Below are positions 12,389-23,441 of a stretch of DNA of 64,000 nt, piece after piece. This DNA is from Amorphophallus konjac (lineage: Eukaryota; Streptophyta; Magnoliopsida; Alismatales; Araceae). A model generated the notes under the pieces. That model searched no databases. It worked only from the letters and a program-made list of their open reading frames with translations, and was not told the DNA's origin. Each line of letters starts with the position of its first letter. Position 1 is the first letter of the stretch. Position numbers and translations under genes: made by a program. The stretch is taken from assembly GCA_022559845.1 (NCBI GenBank), contig CM040125.1, forward strand, positions 292,564,200-292,628,199, in the 5' to 3' direction.

Positions 12389-13849
12389 CTAATCAGCTGG
12401 CTCTTCATCTGCCTCATAGCTGACTAACTCGAGGCCCGTAGGGGTGGTATCCTCGGCCTGTGTGTCCCCAATGTGAAGAGATGGGCGGGTGGGATACTGG
12501 TTGGCGAAATGGCCAAACCCATTGCAGCGATAACACTGCTGCCGTGATCCACTAGGCTCCCCAATCATAGGTCCTTTACCTTTATCCTCCGGACGGATAG
12601 GAGGTGTAGGTAACAAAGGACGTGTAGGAGGTGCGGGTGCCGGTGGACGGGCTGTGGGTGGGGCCGTAAGATGCTGGGGACGAGGAAGGTCCCTCGGGGG
12701 TGGAGGACGAGGCCTAGGAGCAAAGGGCTTGGGGCGAGCGGGCTCCTGAGGTCGAGTCATTGGGGCCCTCGGATACATGCCAGATGAGCCACGGGGCTCG
12801 ACACTACGAAGGGGAAAGGAGCCCAATCGATGGGGTGACTCGAACTCGGCCTCGAACTGCTCCAATTCGAGAGCGATCTGATATGCCTGCTCCAAAGTGG
12901 TTGCATTGCGGCGAAAGAGTTCATATTGATAATTGGGTCGCAAACCTTTTCGAAAGCGGGATATAGTCATGGTGCTCTCTTCTGTGACCCCACACCGTAA
13001 GTAATACTCATCGAACTCGGCGGTGTACTCGGTCACGGATCGGTTCCCTTGGGAGATGCTTTGCCACTTGTCTATAAGACGTTGGCGATATGAGGCGAGA
13101 AGGTATTTCTCCCTCAATTTGATTTTCATATCTTCCCAAGTACCAATTTGGGGTTGACGTCGCTGATTGAGTAGGCTCTCCACATTGATCCAATAAGTTT
13201 GGGCCTGCCCTTGCAGCTTCATCTTCGCGTATCGGACTCTTCGGTGGTCCGTCATCTCAAACCACTCGAAGTACCGGTACATGCCGGCGTCCCAATCTAG
13301 ATACACCCTAGGGTCCAAGGACCCGCTAAAAGTGGGAGGGTCCGCACGCACACCCCTAAGAATGCGGTCGTCATCCTCGTCATCACGATTCCGTCGTTGA
13401 TGACGACGACCGTTACCCCCCTGATCATTGTCGGAAGCATAATCATCCACTATAGATGCCTGTTGCCTCCCGACATCCTCCACCTGAGCCCTTGGCACAG
13501 TGGGTTGCTGCACCGGCTCTTGTTGGCCGTTCGTTGGCGCGGGTTGCACCGCTACTGGGCCTCTCTCTAGGATGGCAATTCTCCCAACTAGACCCTGGAT
13601 GGACTGATCCGATGACTCGGCCCGATCCTCGAGGGCTTTCATCCGCCCTTCTAGACGCGTTCCTATGCCATCCATACGCGTACTAAGACCATCCATATGC
13701 GTGTCAAGACGTTCCATAATGGCTCGGAACATCTCGGCCGTCGAGGACTCATCGGAGCTACGGGCCCGGGAATCTGCCATAGGTGGTGGTGGCGAGTATT
13801 GGGTACCTCGACGGGTGGGCATGCAACTGACACACGACCTAGAAGACAC
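12389..13849 (-). pseudogene. gag: CRM-like gag
   Basis: There are 486 codons from an ATG at 13849. Residues about 60-110 include a short heptad-like repeat of MDG/RMD units. A Retrotrans_gag-type capsid follows (about residues 160-350, with DWDAGMYRYFEWFEM and LREKYL). Then comes a proline-rich linker and one zinc knuckle, CYRCNGFGHFANQY, whose last cysteine is tyrosine (TGC to TAC fits). The stop TAG at 12389-12391 is in frame with pol, which continues at once. In chromoviruses gag and pol are usually one frame, so this TAG is most simply a CAG-to-TAG mutation. Programmed readthrough is possible but not supported by anything else here. Confidence 0.88.
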
Positions 13850-14120
13850 CGACTAATACAAACACACACTAAATGATGCACTTAGACCTAAACTAATATC
13901 CGATACGGGGCGGAGTTAATCGATCCGAAGATCACTCCCGCAAGTGTGCGACCTCCCGGTAGGCGTAGCCTAATGTTCGGACAACACCTTTTAAGATACC
14001 GAATTATCAGGATGAAATGCAATTTAAAACACACTTTTTTTTTTGAAAATGATGATCCTAGACTTGACTTAGACCATGATGCATGCAAGACTTATGCAAT
14101 GACTAACCTAGACTCGACTC

Positions 14121-14132
14121 GCTCTGATATCA
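14121..14132 (-). other. Primer-binding site, initiator tRNA-Met type
   Basis: The sense strand reads TGATATCAGAGC, matching the plant initiator-methionine PBS TGGTATCAGAGC at 11 of 12 positions. It lies three bases from the end of the 5' LTR. Confidence 0.75.
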
Positions 14133-14135
14133 AAC

Positions 14136-16427
14136 TGATGCGGGACGAACTAAGGAGACGACATTATATGGTGCCACCCTCGGACTCTAGATGAAGACAC
14201 GACCAGCAACACACACCAGGGAGACACTAAGCTCGACACTACGAGCTCCTACTGGCGAAACGTCGCTAACAGAAGTGGAAGCTCACTCGTCGTCCCAAGT
14301 GAGGGAAAGCGTGGACCGTGCGCGGTTAAGGAACCGGCGGAGGTCAAGGGTAGTCCGACTCAACTTCCGGACTCGGATCGAGTCGCGGGACGGGTCACTC
14401 TCACTCTCACAGCGGTGACATGGACACACGGGCTAGTACCTACACTCTAGGCAGTGGCCTAAGACCATATACTAGCTAAGCAATGTAACACCAAGGAGTT
14501 AAGACCTTTACCTCCACGCACCCGGCGTGGCGAAGACACCCCGACTGACTTACGGACCCCCGGTTAACATAATTCAGAGCGGTACAAAGAGATTCGACCC
14601 ACTCCACGCAGGGAGGTAAAAGGTCACATGTGGGGCCCGGGGATCACGCAAATCAGGTTGACGGGCATCATCTTGATGCCGTCTCAACGCGCCGAACTCC
14701 GCGTTCTCGTGCCTTCCGGACGGTGCAATCAATGGGCTGTGGGGCCCACACGCTGTCCTATCCTCTGGGTCTGGCGGGGTGGGCCCCACTGTAATGGGGA
14801 CCCCTGGCAGCGCGCTTCCTGGACGGCGGCCAACCGGCGACACTCACCGGAGGCCGGGTGCCTCCGGTTCCCAAGTGGAGAGGATGTTGTCCACGAGCTG
14901 ATGTTACTGTTTCAGCAGCGCGCGCCCCGGCGAAAATGGCCGCTGCGATCGGCCCCGTCGCCAGAATGCAACGAAACCAGCGCCGTTGGAAAGAGGATTC
15001 GAAATCCTTCCATCTAGGGCTAGTGGACTCTTCTGAACCTGTGCGGACCTTGGCTTTGACTATTTTTCAATTCTCTGCTCCACAGCTCCCGAAATCTCAG
15101 ATCAGCATATCAATTTCCTGTAAATGGCCGTTGACCGCCTACGTACATTTGGATTCAGGCTTCGAGCTCGTCTTAGAAGTTGTAGGGAATCAAACCACGG
15201 AACTAGGATTATTTTTAGAATTTGATTTGGAGGGGGCTGCGATTTGTTATGATTTTTGGGGTGACAGGTGGTCGGAGCTGGGAACAGGAGGATAGAACTG
15301 TAGATGGGTCTGAGAACGATTTTTAGAAAATATGAGATGGGAGAATCAAAAATTAAGAAAAATTTGGATTGAGGGGTGGATGGGTGGAACCCCCAGTAAC
15401 ATTGGGCGAACTAACAGAGATCAAAAAGTGGATCTAAGAAGTGAAACTCAGGGCGGAGGTGAACCTGGATAGAACTCTGGCAGAACCGAAATGGAAGAGT
15501 GGAAAAAAATCAAAAAATAGGAAACGAGATCTGAATGCTGGCCTGATTTTTGTGGGCGGAGAAGAATACCCCAGGAACAACTCATCCAAATTTGGTAGCC
15601 AAATGAGCTCGGAGAAGACCTGTGAATTTCGAGCAAGCTGCTGTGGTACTGCATAGGCAAAACTCCGTTGACGGCGATGGCTGTGCAGTGGCGGCTCGTG
15701 GCGGCGGCGGTGATCATCGGAACCGATACACAAGGCATCACACCTCAGAATGGAAGCCTTCACAGCATCCAAGGGGGAGAGAGGAGGGAGAGAGGGGTGC
15801 GCCCAAGGCTGCTCAAGGGGTTTTTCCAACTTTCAAATGGCATTAATTCAAGAAAATGGTAATTACATGCCTTATGTATGACTCCCACCAAACTCATCCT
15901 CCACCGTTGGATCTAGGGGTTGGGGATGAATGGCTAGGATGGAGTTTGATCAAAATACAATAAAATATTAAACAAAAAGAGGAGGGGGGTGCACCTTGAC
16001 CAAGGAGGGTCAAGGGGGGGACATGGTAGGTGGGGTTGGTGGCCTCCCATGTGGACTTTTCAAGTCCATTGTCCCCCTCCCTTGGCCCACCCTTCTAGAA
16101 GCCTCCATGGAGGGTTGACTGACCCCACAGGGGCCCTAGAGCTGAGGTGGCCCAATGGGAGTGGAGTGGGGGCCCGTGGGACCCAGGGATCCCCATTTTG
16201 CACGTAAGCCCCTCGAACTATCTAAATTACACACTGACGAAAAGAAAATAAAATACATTACACACAAATAAAAATCCCCAAAAAATATGATAAATGCTAT
16301 GACTCAGTGGGGAACCTCCAGACTGTCTCCGAGCCATAGGGATGCTGAGGTGGCTCGAGTCGTGCTCCTCGTACGGTACTGGTGGCTCGCCGGCTCGTGT
16401 CTCGCATGGGCTCGGGTGTCCGCACCA
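14136..16427 (-). repeat. 5' LTR of the CRM-like element
   Basis: On the sense strand it starts TGGTGCGGACACCC at 16427 and ends CCCGCATCA at 14136. The target duplication CATGG follows at 16428-16432. The TATA-like site that reads TATATAAG in the other LTR is TACATAAG here (15871-15878), so the copy that should drive transcription has the weaker box. Confidence 0.92.
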
Positions 16428-16953
16428 CATGGTCTATAGTGCAAGAAATCAAACAAAACCAGAGGGCTTTTACTCCTAACTTGATGTTCTTGCTGTTCAT
16501 GAGATGACCTACCTCTTTACTGGCTTTAAAACTTCTACTTTGAGTCTTCAACGGTTGCCCTAGTTCTTCTCTTTCTATGATTTTTCAGCAACTTCACGTT
16601 GCTCTAACTCCTCAGTCTCTTGCCCTAAGGACTTGAAATTTTGAGATTAGGAAGATGAAACTAAGAGGAATAAAAAGTTCTAAAGCATCTAACTCTAATT
16701 ACCTCGTTTAGCTTCTCTAATTTCTTGATCTTCTGCACCCTGTTGCACAGTTTCCTGGGTTGGTGTGATGAAACCAGCAACTTTGGCAGATCCTAACTCC
16801 TTGGATACTCGACCTCCTAACACGAAATTTTGAGGGTAGTTAGTCTAAAGTATTAGGAATAAAAGACTCTAAAGAACTTACCGAAGATTCTATCTCCTTA
16901 CCTTGTTTCTTTACGAGCCAAAAGTAAGGGTCGCTTAGTTCAAAACTGGGCTC

Positions 16954-16963
16954 TATTTATAGG
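16954..16963 (-). promoter_or_regulatory. TATA box of the Tekay-like LTR
   Basis: The minus strand reads CTATAAATAG, about 550 bp inside the LTR start at 17512. The position and perfect core suit an RNA polymerase II promoter in the LTR and support the minus orientation. The dyads near 17135-17195 are upstream of it. Confidence 0.55.
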
Positions 16964-17517
16964 GTTTTGGCTAGGATTTGAGGATTAGATCGATTTTAGG
17001 ATCCTTAATTGGCCAGAACCTGATCCTAAGAGTCTCTAGTAACCTTACACATTCTTCTGATTAGGTCTCTTGTGGATAGGATCCCAAAGATCCAATCTTT
17101 TTATTCTTTCTTCCATTCACGGAACTAACAGAGTGTAACGGTCCAAGCTGGGTGCGTTACATGACTGTGGCGGTCGCACGATAGACCGCTACATCCACTG
17201 TGCGCAGAATTCAATTTTATTCAAACCATTTTTCTTAATTATCCACATAATTATCTATATAAGGGGTATTTATCCTTATAATTCGTGAATGGGCTAAATA
17301 ACCTTCTAGAATATGGGTCAAATTTAATGGGCTTGGTCCTTGAACCTACTGGGCCTTATTTATTAAGGCTGGATTAATTTTTTTAACATAATTGGGCCTT
17401 ATAATGAATTATTTAACATAATATTCATTAATTAATTCATTTAGACCCTTAATAATTGTAGAAAATTCTTAATTATATCAAAAATATTTTATAAAAATTC
17501 TAGGGCACTACAGATCA

Positions 17518-18420
17518 CTTGGTCCATCAGTCGGCAACGGAGCTCGTCACCCTAGCCGAGCCTTATCCTTTCGCTCGGTGGGGGATCGACATCCTTGGGC
17601 CATTCCCTACGGCTCAGGTCCAGAAGAAGCTCATCATCGTCGACATCGACTACTTCACCAAGTGGATCGAGGCCGAAGCCACAGCTAGGATCATCGAGAT
17701 AGTCATCTGGAGTTTCGTCTGGAAATCGATCATCTGTCGCTACGGCATCCCCCGGGTGATAGTGAGCGATAATGGCGGGCAATTTGATTCTCGTTATTTC
17801 TGAGACAGATGTGCCAACTTAAGCATTCATAATCACTTCACTCGGTCGCCAACCCTCAGGCTAACGGGCTGGTCAAAAATGCCAATAAAACTATCTTGAA
17901 AGACATCAAGATCATGCTCGACAAAGCCAAGGGCAGCTGGCTCGCGGAATTGCCAAGCGTACTTTGGTCACACAGAACGAATCCCAGAACGGCAACCGGT
18001 GAAAGTCCCTTTCAGCTGGTGTACGGCACCGAGGCCGTGATCCCGTTGGATATTGCCAATCCCTCCCTCCGAGTCATCTGTTTCTCGCCGGAGGCAAACG
18101 ACCATAAACTGCTCAAAAACCTCGACCTAGCGGATGAACTCCGAGAGATTGCCAGCGTCCGAACAACAGAATAACGCCGCGTCACTCGATACTACAATGC
18201 CAAAGTCTAAGATAGAGACTTTCAACCGGGAGACTTCGTTCTCAGGAAAGCCGAAGCCTCTCGACCACTTGAGGCGGCGGGCAAGTTATCCCCTAATTGG
18301 GAAGGCCCCTACCGAGTGGTCGAGATGCTTAGAAAAGGAGCATACTGGCTATCTACTATGGAAGGAGAACCTATCCCTCGGACGTGGAATGCGACTACAG
18401 TATGCAAGTTCTATTTCTGA
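17518..18420 (+). pseudogene. pol: Tat integrase catalytic core and C-terminus (continuation after the insertion)
   Basis: This continues the integrase cut at 4226. The core shows WGIDILGPFP (first Asp) and VSDNGGQF (second Asp). A TGA at 17801 (CGA expected) and a one-base loss near 17840 disrupt it. The third catalytic residue is also lost: the QVE-type motif reads LVKNANKTIL, so glutamate is lysine (GAA to AAA fits). The rest, from 17896, has WLAELPSVLWSHRT, further stops at 18172 and in the YYNAKV region, then a GPY module (WEGPYRVVEML) and a normal Tat C-terminal end at TGA 18418. Confidence 0.87.
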
Positions 18421-19620
18421 ACACCGAGCATTGTGTAAGGAACATGAAATAAAACAAAAGTTTCCTTTCCTCTTTTATTCAAACAACTTGCTTGTACAAG
18501 GTCGAAGCCAAGATAATACATGTCGAAAAAGCAAAAATCCATCTGGCGTCACCGAACGAGCCCATCGCTCGGTTGACTCGGTTAGCCTTCCCGCGTCCAG
18601 CCACTGACTCTGCTTCGTGCAGAAACTGGCTCGGATTAAGAGTAGTCGACCCCGTTGGCTCGGGTAACTCGAAACAAAGGTGACAGAGGGATTAGGAAGA
18701 AGAAGGCTACCTTCCAAGTTGACAGAGATGGATGAAGGGGAAGAGGGAATACGAATGAAGGCCTCCTCTCTGCCAACTCTTTGGAAGGAAGAGAGTGTAG
18801 GCACCCTCCAAAGAGTGAGAAGGGGGGGGGGGAGAAAAAGAAACCAGCAGAGCTGGACGAGGAGGCAGGGGAAAGCCCGGAAAGGAGGGAGCTTAATTAT
18901 TTTCCCCCTCCCCTCGGGATGGAGTCGGTAGGTCAGGGACAGCAGTTCGACATGCCCCAGCATGTCGAACCTTCTTCCCAAGTAACCTCCCCGCTAGCAC
19001 CACCAGAACTGATAAAAGAGGGCGATGTGCTTCCACACGTCGAACCCCCTTCAAATCTGCCCGTCGGCCATCGAACTCCCTTCAAACCCGAAGCAGCAAG
19101 GACTCTCTACCCTCCATCATCGGCAGCTTCATCTTTTAGAACGTCTTCCATGTTTCAAATTCGACGGCACAACGCTTCGTGAAGAAGGAGAGAGGAAAAG
19201 ACTGTCAGAAAAAAAACCTAAGCGATGGAGAGGGAGAGACGCCCTTTAGACCGTTTATAGGAGAAGGGAGGTTACTTGCCTTAAATGATTCTCCCCTCGA
19301 AAACATGCTAAAGGGACTTCTCTCTACAAACGGTCACCTCAGACTCCTCGGTTCCATCCCAGCGGGACACACGAAACGGTCGGGCAGTTAAAGCATGAGA
19401 AAATGGAAAGACACCCTGTCAGACGCCCGCCCAACCATCATGCGAGATCCACGCAGAAGGTATCAACACTTTCAAACTACTGTGGATACGCTGGTCAAAC
19501 TACAGCAATGGCGATACAAAAGAGTTAAGTTTTCTTCATAACGCTACTGCCTTACGTTTTTCCCTTTACACAACAAGAGAAGTTTTTTCTTCAGAAAAAG
19601 GAAAAACATACAAGGAGAAA
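18421..19620 (+). other. Non-coding stretch between Tat pol and the antisense ORF
   Basis: I see no domain here. It has A-rich and pyrimidine-rich runs and several GTCGAACC-like words near 18945-19045 (GTTCGACATGCC, ATGTCGAACC, CGTCGAACC). Around 19560-19640 the minus strand carries T-rich sequence just past the antisense ORF end, where a polyadenylation region would be expected. Confidence 0.5.
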
Positions 19621-21333
19621 AATCAAAGCAAATACATTAGGCCTCTGGCCCACCCTGAGGCTCGGAAGTGGAAGGCTCGGACGGTCTGCCCCCGGCACCT
19701 TCGGCGACGGCTGACCCTGGCACTGACCTCACCGGCGTGGGAACTGCCTCGGTTGCGCGCCCTCCCGAGGCATCCTGAGTTGGCGACCCCTCGGACGAAG
19801 AGTCCCCTTGGTCTCCTTCCTCCAACGCCAAACTAGAGGAACCGGAGGATGACAAATCCGATTCATAGCATTACCCGAATGGAAAATTGATTGTCTCGGA
19901 CGCTTGCTCCTCCGCATAAGAGATGGCCCGGTCATAGCCTTGATTGAATCCCTTGAGGATGCCCTGGTGAAGTGCTGAGTCATAGTAGGGGAGGGCAACC
20001 TCCTTGAGGTTGACCCGGTAGGCCTCCGAGCATTTGCATTGCTTGAGTGCCTCCGCCCTGGCCGATTCCACCCTACCAGCGAGTTTGGCCTTTTCCTGCT
20101 CCACCTCGGCCAATATCCACTATTCCTCGGCTGACCGCTTCTCCGCCTCGGCCCGATCAGCCTTGGCCTCCCTCCGAAGGCGCATGGCTTCCTCCGCCTG
20201 GCCCAATAGCTCAGTGCGCTCGGCCTCCCACTGGCCGTCTAGCTCGGTATGGGCCACGCACTCCTCCTCCAGAAGCCGGCTCTTCCTCTAGAGCGACTCG
20301 CGGGCCCGAGTCAGTTGTTCAGACAATGACTGTGCATCCGCCTAGCTCACCCTCGACAACTCCTTGACTGCGGAGAGCTCCCGTCAAAGCTCGTTATGCT
20401 CCTTGTTGAGCTGAGCCACCTTCCTGTCAGACCCACCAAGGGTCCAGGCAAGGGTCGCCCGCTCCGACTCCGACCGAGCGTAAGCTTCAGCCACAGTGGC
20501 CCCCATCTGGGCCAAGACCAAGCCGCCCTCCATAACCAGCTCGCTTCACCACCTTCGCTGCTATGCTGCAACACGCCCGATACAGAGGGCCCTGGATGCC
20601 CAGCCTCTCCAAAGCCGTCGACAAAGGGGCCCCCCCTCCGAGCGATATCCCATCGGAAGCCCCGCTGGCCAGCCCGGATCGAACCGCTGCTTCATCCACC
20701 CCTCTTGCCTTAGTCGATCGGGGCTATGTCACCGCTCCTCGCGATCCCCTAGCCTCGACCGGCTCGGCCTCTGTGCCGCCACCCGGAGCATCACCCGCCT
20801 CGATCGACGCCCCAGCCTCGGTCGCGATCCCAGACTCACCTGCTTCAACTCCGGCCCCCTCGGTTCCTGCCGAGGGGAGAGCCGATCCAGCGCCACCGCC
20901 ACCAAAAGAAGTGGCCCCGGCCCCCTCAGCTCCTGCTGAGGGGAGAGCCGATCCAAAGCCGCTGCTTCCAGAAGAGGCCCTGGCCTCCTCGGCCCCCCCC
21001 TCGCTCTGCGGATGGGGGAGCCGGCCCAATAGGGTCGGCCCTATCTCACTCGGAAGAGGGGAGAGCCGCCGAGCGAGGGGGGTATTCGACAGTGGAGACA
21101 GACCCAGCCTTCTTGGCCCACTTCTTGGCCTTCTCGGTGTCCCATATCATGCCCTCCATGGGATCTTTGCGATTGGCCCCCCGCGGCCTGGAAGACCACT
21201 CCTGGGCCATCCCCTTGCCCATATCTCGGGCTCGGGAGTGCCCCTCGGGAGCTCACGACTCGTCGGCAGCCGAATCATCACCGAGATCGATCACCTCCCG
21301 CTCGGCCACAAGCTCCTCCTCCACAGCCGGCCG
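19621..21333 (-). pseudogene. Antisense extra ORF of the Tat element, C-terminal half
   Basis: The protein reads on the minus strand, opposite to pol. From 21333 downward: a charged stretch (EELVAEREVIDLGDD), MIWDTEKAKKWAKKAG, a Gly/Ala/Ser/Pro-rich linker with two near-repeats of SALPSAG-EGAG (20724-21029), a Glu/Arg/Ala coiled coil (about 20100-20330), then NLKEVALPYYDSALHQGILKGFNQGYDRAI and an acidic Ser-rich tail. This order matches the extra antisense ORF of Retand-like elements, whose N-terminal part is catalogued as 'transposase (putative) gypsy type' although no transposase activity is shown. Frameshifts and stops break it. The N-terminal half is at 31418-32370, across the element D insertion. 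Confidence 0.72.
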
Positions 21334-21544
21334 CCTGGTGAAGTCTCACGATCAATGACACCCAAGAGGGGGGTGAATTGGGTGATAACAAATTTTAAGA
21401 AAACTTTTGGATTTTTACAAAATATGTGATAAACAATAATTAGCAATTGAAAACTAATTAACCAATTCTCTCAATCTTTCTGGTCCCACACGACCTTACA
21501 AAGAAAACAATCAAACCACACAAATAACACATAATGCATAGCGG

Positions 21545-21609
21545 TTTTTAAGGTGGTTCGGATGCAACGACGGTAATCCTACGTCCACCCCTCACAAAAC
21601 CCAGTGAGG
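21545..21609 (-). promoter_or_regulatory. Tandem stem-loop module, 3' LTR of element D
   Basis: Same as the 5' LTR copy: GGAT-12 nt-ATCC (21560-21579), then CCTCAC-8 nt-GTGAGG (21590-21609). Confidence 0.7.
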
Positions 21610-23298
21610 CGTCACTCGGGGATAAATCCCCAAACGGAGACAACGCTCCAAACACACACGCAGGACGACACCTACCCACACACACAGGGACGCGCCCCAA
21701 TACACACACACATACGGAGATGAAGTCTCCAACATGTTCTAACAAGCAGATCAACAAAACAAACACCTGCTGCCACAAGTGCAGGACTCCACACACACAA
21801 ACACAAGATATGGATAAATCCACACACACACGTAGATCTAAGAAGACCTACGCACACACGAATAGAACACCACGACCACACACGACCACGGATCTAACTT
21901 GATCTACACACATACATATTTCTTCAGATTACAAAGAACAAGACTTGAAATTCAAAACACCAAGATGAGTAGAGCAGAGTTTAGAAATCTTCTGGTTTGG
22001 TTTCCCCCTGAATGTATGATGTAGAACTTGGAACAATGCTTCCTGCTTCACTTAAATGGCTTGGTTGATCTCCCTTGAATGCTTGCTTGCTTCTTCACTT
22101 CCTTGAAGGTTGCTAGCTTTAGATCTGACCTTGAGTCACCTAGAATCACCCTGAATCACCTTGGGTTGATGGAAAGATTTAAGGATGCAGATTTGATCTC
22201 CCTTGAGGGCTTGCTTGCTTCTAAACTTGCTTGGAGATTGATGGCTTCAGATCTAACCTTGAATCCCTTGAAATGGATGAAGAACTCCAGCCCGAAGCAC
22301 TGTTCACGAAGGTTCTACAGTACCCGTGAATCACCTCCTCTAGCCTCCCTTGATCTCTCTTGTTCCAATTGAAGCATTAGGGTTTTCGAACCCTTCTTGT
22401 GTAGGTTTTATAACCTTTGAATGGTCCTTGGACATCTTCCAGACCAGATCAACATTTTGTGGATGATTGAGTGTCATTAGGATTAAAGAAATACAAGGAG
22501 AATGGCTTTTCTTGAAGTGGAGAACAAAGTCAACTTTTGTTGGCTCGGGGCTGGCGGTCGACCTGTGGAAGCTGGCGGTTGACCGCTACTGAGAAACCCT
22601 GTAGAAATTTGATCCCTGGAATTTCTGGTCGACCTTGGGCAGTCGACCGCTGCTGCCGGTCGACCTGGGGCGGTCGACCACCAGTTCTGCAGTATGAGAC
22701 TTTTCACGTTTGGCGATTCTGGTTGACCAGAATGACCTAGTCCTGCAAAGTTGAAGTGTTAGCCCAATAAAATACATCCAAATAACAATGACTTTAAGTA
22801 GATGTTTATTTCATACATTTGGGGGTTGGATTTCACTTGGTTTATGCATTAGAAACATCAAGACCATTTGAGCATGTTACCATGATTGGAATGAGAAACT
22901 AATGCATTTGAAGAGTGAGCTTGTAAGTTATCAAACCAAGTTATCATTGCGAATCTCAAATATTATGAATGAAGTTTAGAAATGAGAGGTATATGGAATA
23001 CCCATGGTGAGATTGATGACTATGACAAGGTAAGAATCTTACCAATGGTGCTTGTCAGTAAATGACATATACCACCTGTAATGAATTGTCGAGGAGCAGG
23101 GGGTGCTTATCCACACCTTTGGTTCACCAGGTTATAGTCATGAGTTTAATCCTGCATGCAACATAGTCAGGGTTAATACCATGCTTGTTGATATTAAAGA
23201 GGTTATGAAACCTCTTGCCTCTTGTAGAACCAACATATGCAACCAGCATAAACAACAAGATGAATAAACACAATCATCAAGAACATGTGTAATCAACC

Positions 23299-23385
23299 AT
23301 AAGTTTAGTTATCATCACGTAATCACACATTAAGTTTAGTTATCATCACGTAATCACACATTAAGTTTAGTTATCATCAAAACCA
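23299..23385. repeat. 31-bp tandem repeat near the sense start of the D LTR
   Basis: Almost three copies of a unit with TTTAGTTATCATCACGTAAT. The other LTR has the same array at about 31277-31365 with small changes, so it is part of the family LTR. Confidence 0.8.
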
Positions 23386-23427
23386 TAATTTAACAATTAC
23401 AACAATCATCAAAACCATAACTCAACA

Positions 23428-23441
23428 ATCTCCCCCTTTTT
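23428..23441 (-). other. Polypurine tract of element D
   Basis: AAAAAGGGGGAGAT on the minus strand directly precedes the 3' LTR start TGTTG. Near-identical tracts precede the LTRs of elements C and E. Confidence 0.85.

Larger units (their letters stand above)
6455..16427 (-). mobile_element. CRM-like chromovirus (Ty3/gypsy), near-complete, both LTRs present
   Basis: Two LTRs of about 2.29 kb (6455-8747 and 14136-16427) flank one long gag-pol reading frame on the minus strand. The 5-bp duplication CATGG is at 6450-6454 and 16428-16432. The PBS is at 14121-14132 and the polypurine tract at 8748-8756. Domain order is gag, PR, RT, RH, IN, GPF motif, chromodomain-like tail. The LTRs are alike: I count about 11 differences in 600 aligned bases (8101-8700 against 15781-16380), so the insertion is fairly recent and the youngest layer of this nest. 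Three in-frame stops in gag-pol mean it cannot make a full polyprotein. Confidence 0.92.
4227..17512 (-). mobile_element. Tekay/Del-like solo LTR, itself split by a CRM-like element
   Basis: Read on the minus strand the unit begins TGTAGTGCCCTAG at 17512 and ends GGGCGTGACA at 4227. It is flanked by the duplication GATCA (4222-4226 and 17513-17517). Without the nested element (6455-16427, plus one copy of its duplication) about 3.3 kb remain, with no coding domain, PBS or second LTR, so a solo LTR fits best. The TGTCACGCCC end and an A/T-rich LTR over 3 kb resemble Tekay/Del chromovirus LTRs. A TATA box lies at 16954-16963 on the minus strand. The lineage call is by resemblance only; the insertion boundaries are exact. 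Confidence 0.75.
21339..23427 (-). repeat. 3' LTR of element D
   Basis: In sense it begins TGTTGAGTTATGG at 23427 and ends GACTTCA at 21339. The TATA box TTATAAAA is at 22406-22413 (minus). Upstream is a cluster of GGTCGACC-type motifs (22551-22735). Compared with the 5' LTR it has one more motif unit of about 35 bp and a much shorter CA tract. Confidence 0.9.

Noticed and set aside
12389..12391. Programmed UAG readthrough between gag and pol of the CRM-like element
   Set aside because: Chromoviruses normally have one frame, the element carries other decay stops, and no readthrough signal is evident. CAG-to-TAG mutation is simpler.
18945..19045. GTCGAACC words in the Tat 3' region as part of the copia motif arrays
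   Set aside because: Only a few copies, core differs (TCGAAC), and they are not upstream of a TATA box.
20563..21429. 288-codon + strand Pro/Ala/Ser-rich frame
   Set aside because: It is opposite to the antisense extra ORF of the Tat element, whose coiled coil and conserved C-terminus read on the minus strand; the frame also crosses the D insertion boundary.
23299..23385. Possible CRISPR-like direct repeats
   Set aside because: Repeats are contiguous 31-bp units without spacers, present in both LTRs of a plant retrotransposon.
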